A stretch of DNA of 28,075 nt from an uncultured Oscillospiraceae bacterium. GTDB taxonomy: Bacteria > Bacillota > Clostridia > Oscillospirales > Ruminococcaceae. Where the stretch lies: NCBI GenBank assembly GCA_934456315.1, contig CAKSHG010000009.1, positions 1-28,075 on the forward strand. Direction: 5' to 3'. Under the pieces are notes generated by a model. That model did no database searches. It saw nothing but the letters and a program-made list of their open reading frames with translations, and was not told where the DNA came from. This document shows, in pieces, positions 1-6,179 of this stretch. Numbering within the stretch: the stretch's first letter is position 1; each line of letters starts with the position of its first letter. The position numbers and the translations under genes are program-made.

Positions 1-4
1 TAAA

Positions 5-26
5 GGGGACTTCGGTCCCCTTTTTT
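5..26 (+). terminator. Intrinsic terminator of an upstream gene
   Basis: GGGGAC (5-10) pairs with GTCCCC (15-20) around a TTCG tetraloop, followed by six T. The three A before the stem can pair with the first T. The gene it ends lies outside the window. Confidence 0.9.
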
Positions 27-37
27 ATTTTATACTA

Positions 38-66
38 TTGACAACTGTACAAAAAAGGTTTACAAT
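38..66 (+). promoter_or_regulatory. Sigma-A-type promoter of the HD-GYP gene
   Basis: The -35 TTGACA (38-43) is a perfect match and TACAAT (61-66) is a good -10, 17 bases apart. A second TATAAT overlaps at 66-71 but would give a 22-base spacer. Just downstream, GTTAG (77-81) and CTAAC (88-92) form a short inverted repeat inside the leader that could be an operator; this last point is only inferred from its symmetry and position. Confidence 0.8.
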
Positions 67-111
67 ATAATATGGTGTTAGTTAAATCTAACGCTGAAAG
101 GAGTGAATAAA

Positions 112-708
112 ATGCATTGTGACTGTGAATCCGCATTCGAGGAGCACGACATCGTTGAATGCATAACCTCCGCGCTGGACGCCCGGGATCCGTATACCGG
201 CAATCACTCCCGCCGTGTGGCAGACATGGCGTGCGAGCTTTGCCAGGCCCTGAAGCTTCCGGAGGATATAACCCGGGAAATACACATAGCCGGACATCTT
301 CACGATATCGGGAAGATAGGCATACCTGACAAGGTGCTGCTGAAACCCGGCAGGCTGAATGACGAGGAATGGGAGCTGATGAAGCAGCACCCGAAGATAG
401 GAGCTGATATCCTTGCAGGCTCGCCTAAATTCGCGCGGATCGCGGCGATAATTCTGCACCATCACGAGCGCTTCGACGGAAAGGGCTACCCGTTCGGCGC
501 AAAGGAAGAGGAGATACCGCTTGGCTCCAGGATAATAGCGGTGTGCGATTCCATAGACGCTATGGCAAGCAGCAGAGCCTACCGGAGCGCGCTTCCGCTT
601 AGCACCGTCCGCGATGAGATAGAAAAGAATTCCGGAATAATGTACGACCCCAAGGTCGCCAGGGCGATGCTCGATAACTGGAAGTTAGTTGAGGATACAT
701 ACATATAA
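112..708 (+). CDS. Stand-alone HD-GYP domain protein (probable c-di-GMP phosphodiesterase)
   Basis: 198 residues, essentially one HD-GYP domain with no sensor, receiver or membrane segment. The metal-binding HD pair is at 64-65 (GHLHDIGKIGIP) and the HHxER..DGxGYP signature is intact at 117-127, so the residues expected for hydrolysis of cyclic di-GMP are present. This family linearises c-di-GMP to pGpG or GMP in the cytoplasm and so usually favours motility. The start is ATG 112, eight bases after AAAGGAG (97-103); an in-frame GTG at 103 overlaps the ribosome site and is unlikely. The gene is monocistronic, with its own promoter (38-66) and terminator (721-754). It lies about 4.2 kb before the flagellar operon, which makes a role in motility plausible but not shown. 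Family assignment is firm; the substrate is inferred from the family. Confidence 0.9.
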   Translation: MHCDCESAFEEHDIVECITSALDARDPYTGNHSRRVADMACELCQALKLPEDITREIHIAGHLHDIGKIGIPDKVLLKPGRLNDEEWELMKQHPKIGADILAGSPKFARIAAIILHHHERFDGKGYPFGAKEEEIPLGSRIIAVCDSIDAMASSRAYRSALPLSTVRDEIEKNSGIMYDPKVARAMLDNWKLVEDTYI

Positions 709-720
709 ATATATTATAGG

Positions 721-754
721 CTGCACATGCTTCAAGGGCGTGTGCAGTTTTTTT
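721..754 (+). terminator. Intrinsic terminator of the HD-GYP gene
   Basis: CTGCACATGC (721-730) pairs with GCGTGTGCAG (738-747), ten pairs with one U.G wobble, loop of seven, then seven T. It begins 12 bases after the stop codon. Confidence 0.93.
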
Positions 755-805
755 GTTTCGGAAAATGATCCGATTCCGTTTTTTCAGGAAATTTTACAGA
801 ATATA

Positions 806-834
806 TTGACAAAATAAATATTGCATGCTATAAT
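806..834 (+). promoter_or_regulatory. Strong extended -10 promoter of the GntR/ABC cassette
   Basis: TTGACA (806-811), 17-base spacer, TATAAT (829-834), preceded by the extended -10 element TGC (826-828). Every element is consensus, so the promoter should be strong unless repressed, as expected for an auto-repressed GntR cassette. Confidence 0.9.
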
Positions 835-861
835 AACTGTACCAATACAAATAATACAGTT
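835..861 (+). promoter_or_regulatory. Candidate GntR operator
   Basis: AACTGTA (835-841) and TACAGTT (855-861) form a perfect seven-base inverted repeat, centres 20 bp apart, beginning next to the -10 box and covering the transcription start. Two more TACA-type half sites follow (TACAG at 864-868, TACA at 874-877). YtrA-type regulators usually bind such sites over their own promoter; binding by the adjacent regulator is an inference. Confidence 0.6.
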
Positions 862-906
862 AATACAGAACAGTACATTCAACATACATTGAAAGGAGGT
901 CCGGAA

Positions 907-1290
907 ATGCTGAATATAAGACTGGAGGGCAAGCTGCCGATATATGAGCAGCTATTCAACGGGATATCCAGGCTGATATCTTCCGGGGAAATGTCGCCGG
1001 ACGAGCGGCTGCCGGCGGTGCGCGAGGTCGCGAAGCAGTTCGGGATAAACCCGAACACGGTGCAGAAAGCCTACGCGCAGCTTGAGCAGGCGGGGCTGAT
1101 CTACTCTATCCCTGCAAAGGGCAGCTATGTTTCCGGTGCGGAGGACGCTGCGCAGGCAGTCAGGCGTGACGCGCTCCGGAGGAGCGAGCGGGAGCTGCAC
1201 GGCGCTTTTGACGCCGGGGTGAGTCTTGAGGAGATAAACGCTGTCGTACAGCGTATCTGGAATGGTGAAAGGAATGGTGGTAGTTTATGA
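907..1290 (+). CDS. YtrA-subfamily GntR transcriptional repressor
   Basis: 127 residues: an N-terminal winged helix-turn-helix of the GntR family and only a short helical tail, the size and layout of the YtrA subfamily, which lacks a large ligand domain. Visible family motifs are PIYEQ (11-15), LPAVREVA (35-42), the recognition-helix region GINPNTVQKAYAQLE (46-60) and the wing KGSYV (71-75). The start is ATG 907, six bases after AAAGGAGGT (892-900); an upstream in-frame TTG at 889 lies before that site. Its stop overlaps the ATG of the ABC ATPase gene (ATGA at 1287-1290), so the genes are translationally coupled. Members of this subfamily normally repress their own operon with a linked ABC transporter; the inducer cannot be read from the sequence. 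Confidence 0.93.
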   Translation: MLNIRLEGKLPIYEQLFNGISRLISSGEMSPDERLPAVREVAKQFGINPNTVQKAYAQLEQAGLIYSIPAKGSYVSGAEDAAQAVRRDALRRSERELHGAFDAGVSLEEINAVVQRIWNGERNGGSL

Positions 1291-2192
1291 TCGAGGTAAA
1301 GAAGGCGGTAATGCGGTTCGACGACAAGAACGCGCTCGACGGGATCTCCCTGTCGATACCCGGCGGCTGCGCATACGGACTTCTCGGCTCGAACGGCGCG
1401 GGTAAATCAACGCTGCTGCGGGCACTCTCCGGAATATACAGGCTGAACAGCGGGGAACTGACCATCGACGGCGAACCGGTCTACGACAATGCGAGAATGA
1501 AAGAACGCGTGTTCTTCATCAACGACGAAACAGTGCAGTTCAATACCATGACCCTTGCCGAGATGAAGCAGTACTACAAGAGCTTCTACAGCACGTTTTC
1601 CGAGGAGCTGTGGCAGAAGCTGTACAGCGCGGTGCAGCTTCCGCTGAAAAAGCGGCTGAACACATTCTCAAAGGGCATGAAGCGGCAGGCGGCGGTGATA
1701 TGCGGAATCGCGTGCAGAACGCCTTACCTGTTCCTTGACGAGGCCTTCGACGGGCTTGACCCGACCATGCGTATAATCGTCAAGCAGATGCTGATAGACG
1801 CGATGATGGATTCCAACCTGACGGTGATTTTCAGCTCCCACAATCTCGGGGAGATAGACGAATTCTGCGACCGCGTGGGACTTCTGCATGCCGGTAAGGT
1901 CGTGTTCGACCGCGAGCTTGACAGCGTCAAGGGCAGCGTGTTCAAGATACAGACCGCGTTCCCGGAGCCGGTTTCGAGGGAGCAGCTTTCCGCGGACGGC
2001 GTGGATATCCTGCACATCGAGGAAAACGGCAGCGTAATGCATATCATAGCCCGGGGCGACCGGGAGAAGATCCGCGCGGCGGTGGAGCGGCATTCCCCCA
2101 AACTGTACGACGAAGTTCCGCTGTCGCTGGAGGAGATATTTATTTACGAAATGGAGGTGCTCGGCTATGACAGCTCAAAACTCGACAAGTAA
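1287..2192 (+). CDS. ABC transporter ATP-binding protein
   Basis: 301 residues. The Walker A motif GSNGAGKST is at 34-42, a divergent signature FSKGMKRQ at 127-134 replaces LSGGQ, the Walker B and D-loop region is FLDEAFDGLDP at 149-159, and the switch histidine lies in SSHN at 183-186. The divergent signature and a C-terminal domain of about 80 residues after the nucleotide-binding domain resemble the YtrB/BcrA-type exporters linked to GntR regulators. It should power the membrane protein encoded next, whose ATG (2167) lies 26 bases inside the end of this gene, with GGAGG at 2153-2157. The cargo is unknown; antibiotic or peptide stress export is the usual guess for such cassettes, not a sequence result. 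Confidence 0.93.
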   Translation: MIEVKKAVMRFDDKNALDGISLSIPGGCAYGLLGSNGAGKSTLLRALSGIYRLNSGELTIDGEPVYDNARMKERVFFINDETVQFNTMTLAEMKQYYKSFYSTFSEELWQKLYSAVQLPLKKRLNTFSKGMKRQAAVICGIACRTPYLFLDEAFDGLDPTMRIIVKQMLIDAMMDSNLTVIFSSHNLGEIDEFCDRVGLLHAGKVVFDRELDSVKGSVFKIQTAFPEPVSREQLSADGVDILHIEENGSVMHIIARGDREKIRAAVERHSPKLYDEVPLSLEEIFIYEMEVLGYDSSKLDK

Positions 2193-4557
2193 CATAAGCA
2201 AAGGCGCTTTCCACAATTTTCTGCCCTACTACCTGAACAAGGTGAAGTACCTAAGACCGCAGCTCATCATGAGCATTATTTTCAGCGTGCTTAGCTACCC
2301 TGTGTTTATGCTGTTTATAGACATCGCGTGCCCGATGGAGCGAGAGTGTTATAGATTAATGGGGCTGGCGACCACCATAACTCCGGATCAGTCCGCGCAG
2401 TTCCAGGCGGCGCAGGAAAGGTTGGATCTGCTGTATTCATTCTTTGTGACCGAGCTGATCATTGGAGTGCTTAGCCTTGTGGGGCTGTTTATATTCACAT
2501 TCGTGACCACGCTCCGCAGTTTCCGATACCTTTACAACAAGTCAGTGGTGGATATGGATATGTCCCTGCCGATAGACCACAACACGCGCTTCTTCGGCGA
2601 CCTTGCGGCGGTTTTCACAGTGAATATCCTGCCGCATCTCTGCTCGATACTACTGGGGCAGATATTGCTGCTGTTCTCTGACCTTATGGTGTTCGACAGC
2701 ACTGGTCAGACCCAGAAAATAGTAGAGGCGATAATGGGGCCGATGGCGTTCACCGGGCTTTTCATGTGCATAATGGAAATCGCGATAACGCTGCTGATGC
2801 TGTCTTTCTGCGGCAGGTTCGCGGAGTCCTGCATTTATTCTTTCCTCATCAATTTTGCGATACCGGTTATCCATCTCATGACGCTGAATCTCGTTGAGAG
2901 CGGCGTTTACGGCGCTGTACTGTACCCATCCGCGCTAAGCGTTTTCTGGGGCTCGGCGTATCCGATAACCGCCTCCTCTCCCCTTGGAATGGTAGTCATG
3001 ACGCTGTACTCGATGATGAGCACCTCCTGCGAGGGAACTATCAGCGATGTTGCACCGATATTCCGTCCGGAATACGGCATTCCCGCCCTGCTGGTGACGC
3101 TCGCGTGCTTCGCCGGGGCGTACTTCCTGATAAAATACCGCCGTGCGGAGCGCGTTGGCATGCCCTACGTCTACAAGGGAATGGGGCTTGTTATCCCGGG
3201 TATCGTTATCTTCGCGATAACCGTTCCGGTGTCGTACTTCGTGTCTATCAGCCTGCGCGGTCAGGAAGATACGATGGAATACAGCAGACTTACGGCAAAC
3301 TCCGTTCCGGGGCTTGTTATCGGCACTCTTATCGGCACGTTCATTCTGTATATCATCATGGAGCTTATCAGCGGGCGGAATTTCCGGAAGTTCGGGATTT
3401 CCGTTGCCAAGTGGGCGGGGACCCTTGCGGCGTGCGCGCTGATATGCTTCGGTCTGAACATGTCTAACGGATTCGGCGCGGCGTATTATATTCCCGACCC
3501 TGCAAGGGTGGCTTCTGCCGGCGTTTCCTATACGAATTGGAATATACCCGGCGACGAGTTCCGTCAGAGTGCTCTGACCAAAAACACTTTCCACATAACC
3601 GCGTTAGACGGCGACACCGAAATGCTCCAGCTTATAAACGAGCTGCACGAGGAAGTCCCCAAGAATAACGGTGACTGGGTAGATGACGGCTACATCGTCG
3701 AGTTCTATTACGTCATGAAGGACGGCACACAGCTTGAGCGGCGCTATTCCTTAAGCGAGGAGCTTTTCCAGGATTTCCGCAGCAAGATGGTTACCCCCGA
3801 TGGCTGGTATTCCAGTCAGTTCACTGCTGATGAAATGAAGCTGCGCAGGAACGGCTATCATGTTGATTATGTATTTTCCGACCGCTCTATCGAAGATGCC
3901 AGCGACGAAATATTTGACGTGATAAAGGCGGACTGCCAGAAGGTAAATATTGATTTCATCGAGAACGAGCCGAAATGGAAGCATGTCGAAATATGTATCA
4001 ACCTGTTAAAGAAAAACAGTTCCAACATGTCAGACAGCATATGGATAAATGTCTATGACTGGATGGATAACACCATCAGTTATCTCAAGAGTATCGGAAT
4101 AGACGTCACAAATCAGTTCACCGGAAATGGGTACAAGACGGCGTTCATTGTAAAAAATGCGTCCTCGCTGAATTACGCCGAGATGTTCGGACAGTCTGAG
4201 GGATATACGTTCAACGAATATCAGCGCCTCAGGTTCGATGTGCCGGATATGTCACCGAACGATGATGATTACGGTCTGCAGTTCACATACGGCAGGTTAG
4301 AGCCCTCCGATACGGAGCTGGAAAAGCTCATCTCTGTCAGCGGAAGCTTTGACTATTCCGGCAATGTGGATAAGTATATGATCATCTTGTTTAAGTCCGA
4401 CAATTTACAGGAGTATATATCCGATGACTTTGACGCGCTGACATTCGCTGTTCCTACCGAATACAGCGACCTTGCAGAGAGCATACTCCAGCGCTGCATG
4501 GTGCAGGAGTATCACAGCTCCATTCCCGAAAATGGCATAGAATCAACATACGCCTGA
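2167..4557 (+). CDS. Large ABC permease-like membrane protein with C-terminal soluble domain
   Basis: 796 residues. About ten hydrophobic segments lie in the first 430 residues (approximately 33-52, 93-116, 146-170, 188-214, 222-243, 250-285, 304-322, 338-362, 380-402, 411-430). After them comes a hydrophilic region of about 365 residues with no further membrane segment. The first part fits an ABC-2-type permease paired with the upstream ATPase; I do not recognise the C-terminal domain, which is rich in acidic and aromatic residues and probably faces outside, depending on topology. The gene overlaps the ATPase gene by 26 bases, which supports a shared complex. The start ATG 2167 has GGAGG nine bases upstream. 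The family name is uncertain; the membrane-partner role rests on the operon and the hydrophobicity. Confidence 0.8.
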   Translation: MTAQNSTSNISKGAFHNFLPYYLNKVKYLRPQLIMSIIFSVLSYPVFMLFIDIACPMERECYRLMGLATTITPDQSAQFQAAQERLDLLYSFFVTELIIGVLSLVGLFIFTFVTTLRSFRYLYNKSVVDMDMSLPIDHNTRFFGDLAAVFTVNILPHLCSILLGQILLLFSDLMVFDSTGQTQKIVEAIMGPMAFTGLFMCIMEIAITLLMLSFCGRFAESCIYSFLINFAIPVIHLMTLNLVESGVYGAVLYPSALSVFWGSAYPITASSPLGMVVMTLYSMMSTSCEGTISDVAPIFRPEYGIPALLVTLACFAGAYFLIKYRRAERVGMPYVYKGMGLVIPGIVIFAITVPVSYFVSISLRGQEDTMEYSRLTANSVPGLVIGTLIGTFILYIIMELISGRNFRKFGISVAKWAGTLAACALICFGLNMSNGFGAAYYIPDPARVASAGVSYTNWNIPGDEFRQSALTKNTFHITALDGDTEMLQLINELHEEVPKNNGDWVDDGYIVEFYYVMKDGTQLERRYSLSEELFQDFRSKMVTPDGWYSSQFTADEMKLRRNGYHVDYVFSDRSIEDASDEIFDVIKADCQKVNIDFIENEPKWKHVEICINLLKKNSSNMSDSIWINVYDWMDNTISYLKSIGIDVTNQFTGNGYKTAFIVKNASSLNYAEMFGQSEGYTFNEYQRLRFDVPDMSPNDDDYGLQFTYGRLEPSDTELEKLISVSGSFDYSGNVDKYMIILFKSDNLQEYISDDFDALTFAVPTEYSDLAESILQRCMVQEYHSSIPENGIESTYA

Positions 4558-4620
4558 CACCGCACTGAATGACGCTATGACATTTCTTTGATCCTGATAA
4601 CCGTTCTTCCCCCAATATAA

Positions 4621-4659
4621 ACCAACGCCCCGGCTTCGTCAAGAGGTCGGGGCGTTGGT
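4621..4659. terminator. Probable terminator hairpin after the ABC cassette
   Basis: ACCAACGCCCCG (4621-4632) and CGGGGCGTTGGT (4648-4659) form a perfect 12-pair stem with a 15-base loop. On the + strand no T tract follows; on the - strand the stem is followed by a T-rich stretch. It may therefore end transcription inefficiently on the + strand, or act as a 3'-end stabiliser. Confidence 0.6.
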
Positions 4660-4839
4660 CTGTCCGGGATACGGTGCATACGAAATTGTGTAGAAAATGC
4701 AACGTTCGTTTTGTAACCTATGCACAAAATATCCCCAAAAAATGACAAAATAAACAGAAAGTAATCATTTTTAGCCAGTTAATTTTATCTATTAGTATAC
4801 TGATTTAACATTGCGTAGAAAAATATCATGAAAAAATTG

Positions 4840-4868
4840 TTGCAATATATTGTGAAATGGTGTATAAT
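4840..4868 (+). promoter_or_regulatory. Main promoter of the flagellar operon
   Basis: TTGCAA (4840-4845), 17-base spacer, TATAAT (4863-4868), immediately followed by a second TATAAT (4869-4874). An A6 tract (4831-4836) lies upstream of the -35. The match is to the housekeeping sigma factor, not to the sigma-28 consensus, as expected for an early flagellar operon. Predicted transcription would start near 4875, leaving a leader of about 60 bases. Confidence 0.75.
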
Positions 4869-4892
4869 TATAATACGAATAGCTATAAGGTG

Positions 4893-4919
4893 GGGTATGC
4901 CATTTTATGGAATGTACCC
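4893..4919 (+). other. Leader hairpin upstream of flgB
   Basis: GGGTA (4893-4897) pairs with TACCC (4915-4919) and CCAT (4900-4903) with ATGG (4907-4910) around TTT, giving nine pairs with an internal loop in the 5' leader, six bases before the ribosome site region of flgB. No T tract follows, so it is not a terminator; it could affect mRNA stability or translation. Confidence 0.45.
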
Positions 4920-4938
4920 GTGGCAGAGAGGAAAATAT

Positions 4939-5304
4939 ATGGCACTTTTTGATACGAATGCGTTCAGGATTTCTGAACAGGGACTGTCGGTCCTCTGGCA
5001 GAAACAGCAGATAATTGCACAGAACATTTCCAATGCGGATACGCCGGATTACAACTGCAAGTACCTTGACTTTGCAGGCGTTTTAAGGGACAAGCTCCGC
5101 AGCAACGGTACTGTTGATACCGAGATCGATATCGTTCAGCGGCTGTTCATCGACCGCGTGACCGACGACCAGGCTGACGGCAACAACGTTGACAACGACG
5201 TACAGCAGGCAGAGCTCGCAAAGGCGCAGATACAGTACGACGCGATAATGAACTCGATGAACGGCAACTTTGCCAGAGTCAGATCGGCTATGACCACGAA
5301 GTAA
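4939..5304 (+). CDS. flgB: Flagellar basal-body rod protein FlgB
   Basis: 121 residues, a usual FlgB length. FlgB is the proximal rod protein, exported by the flagellar type III system and placed next to the MS ring and FliE. The rod/hook-family N-terminal motif is clear (LWQKQQIIAQNISNADTPDY), and the helical C-terminus (AKAQIQYDAIMNSMNGNF) pairs with it in the coiled-coil typical of axial proteins. I chose ATG 4939, six bases after AGAGGA (4927-4932), because homology begins at MALF; an in-frame extension to 4828 would run back into the promoter. It is the first gene of the operon, with flgC 12 bases downstream. Confidence 0.96.
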   Translation: MALFDTNAFRISEQGLSVLWQKQQIIAQNISNADTPDYNCKYLDFAGVLRDKLRSNGTVDTEIDIVQRLFIDRVTDDQADGNNVDNDVQQAELAKAQIQYDAIMNSMNGNFARVRSAMTTK

Positions 5305-5316
5305 CAGGGGGTACAT

Positions 5317-5775
5317 ATGGCATTTTTAAGTTCGCTCAATATCCCGCTTTCCGGCATGACCGCCGAGCGGTTCAGACTTGATATAATCTCGCAGAACATC
5401 AATAACGCCGACAATGTTGCCTCAACTCCCGAGGAGGCTTACAAGCGCCAGATGGTGGTTTTCGGCGAGGACAAGACCTTCAAGAAGCTGCTGTTCTCCA
5501 AGCTGAATTCCGGCGAGATCGCGTCCTTCAACTATGTGAAGTACCGCGGCGTTGAGGCAAAGGCGGTCGTTGACGACCCCACTCCCGCCGAGCCGGTCTA
5601 CGACCCCACTCACCCGCTTGCAGACGAGCGCGGCTACATCTACGAATCCAATGTCGATGTAGCGACCGAGCAGCTCGACGCGATGGAGGCGGAAAACATG
5701 TATTCCGCGAATATGGCGGTGTTCGAAGTGGTGAAGTCCATGGCTACCAAGGCACTGACCCTGGGCAAGGGCTGA
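5317..5775 (+). CDS. flgC: Flagellar basal-body rod protein FlgC
   Basis: 152 residues, the second proximal rod protein. The N-terminal axial motif is present (SGMTAERFRLDIISQNINNA, 9-28), followed by the rod-family TPEEAYKRQMVVF segment. The C-terminal helix VDVATEQLDAMEAENMYSAN corresponds to the conserved end of FlgC. It is exported by the flagellar type III apparatus and polymerises distal to FlgB. The ATG at 5317 follows AGGGGG by five bases. The flgB-flgC-fliE order is the standard head of this operon in Firmicutes. Confidence 0.96.
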   Translation: MAFLSSLNIPLSGMTAERFRLDIISQNINNADNVASTPEEAYKRQMVVFGEDKTFKKLLFSKLNSGEIASFNYVKYRGVEAKAVVDDPTPAEPVYDPTHPLADERGYIYESNVDVATEQLDAMEAENMYSANMAVFEVVKSMATKALTLGKG

Positions 5776-5795
5776 TTTTCGAAAGGACGATATAA

Positions 5796-6125
5796 ATGGT
5801 TGACTTTACAACAATGAATGCGCTGACCCGCATGAAGCCGATGGAGGCTATGACCCCCATGGGCGAGGATCCCAAGAAAAAGACCTATGCGGTCGACGCA
5901 GGAGAGGCTTCATTCCTCGATGTGTTCAAGGGAATGGTCGATAATGTCGTTGAAACTAACGAGCAGGTGGACCGCGATGCGATAGACCTCATGCTCGGCA
6001 ACATCGACGACCTGGCGCAGGTGCAGTCCAACATCACGAAGGCGGGTATCGCAGTAGACCTGCTCGTCACCGTGAAAAATGAAGCGCTCAGCGCTTACAA
6101 CACGATCATCGGCATGCAGGTATGA
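5796..6125 (+). CDS. fliE: Flagellar hook-basal body complex protein FliE
   Basis: 109 residues, typical of FliE, the adaptor that links the MS ring (FliF) and export gate to the proximal rod. The conserved features are SFLDVFKGMVDNVVETNEQV, the following DRDAIDLMLGN, and the C-terminal KAGIAVDLLVTVKNEALSAY with the usual final helix that ends at the MQV tail. ATG 5796 lies eight bases after AAAGGA (5782-5787). A 7-pair hairpin lies between it and fliF. Confidence 0.95.
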   Translation: MVDFTTMNALTRMKPMEAMTPMGEDPKKKTYAVDAGEASFLDVFKGMVDNVVETNEQVDRDAIDLMLGNIDDLAQVQSNITKAGIAVDLLVTVKNEALSAYNTIIGMQV

Positions 6126-6135
6126 TGATCGTTCA

Positions 6136-6153
6136 GCTGCCTGGAGAGGCGGC
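6136..6153 (+). other. Intercistronic hairpin fliE-fliF
   Basis: GCTGCCT (6136-6142) pairs with AGGCGGC (6147-6153), seven pairs with one U.G, tetraloop GGAG. No T tract, so a terminator is unlikely; it sits 11 bases upstream of the fliF ribosome site. Confidence 0.55.
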
Positions 6154-6179
6154 ATAAAACTTCGGAGGACGTTCTTTAA

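Larger units (their letters stand above)
4558..4938. other. Intergenic region before the flagellar operon
   Basis: This 381-base gap holds a 12-pair hairpin (4621-4659), then about 180 bases of AT-rich sequence (4660-4839) with no gene, tRNA or convincing operator, then the flgB promoter (4840-4868) and a leader hairpin (4893-4919). In-frame ATG codons upstream of flgB (4828, 4897 and 4912) do not match the conserved FlgB N-terminus and are not taken as starts. Confidence 0.8.

Noticed and set aside
917..943. TAAG-N15-GCCGATAT, a near-perfect sigma-28 promoter match in the GntR gene
   Set aside because: It lies in the codons for the conserved Leu-Pro-Ile-Tyr of the regulator, so protein conservation can explain it, and no flagellar gene follows closely. 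It is kept only as a curiosity.
4771..4801. Second promoter with -10 TATACT (4796-4801)
   Set aside because: No -35 at suitable distance; the 4840-4868 promoter is much better.
4828..4938. N-terminal extension of FlgB from ATG 4828
   Set aside because: It would start within the -35 region of the promoter, has a non-homologous hydrophobic stretch, and the true ribosome site sits before ATG 4939.
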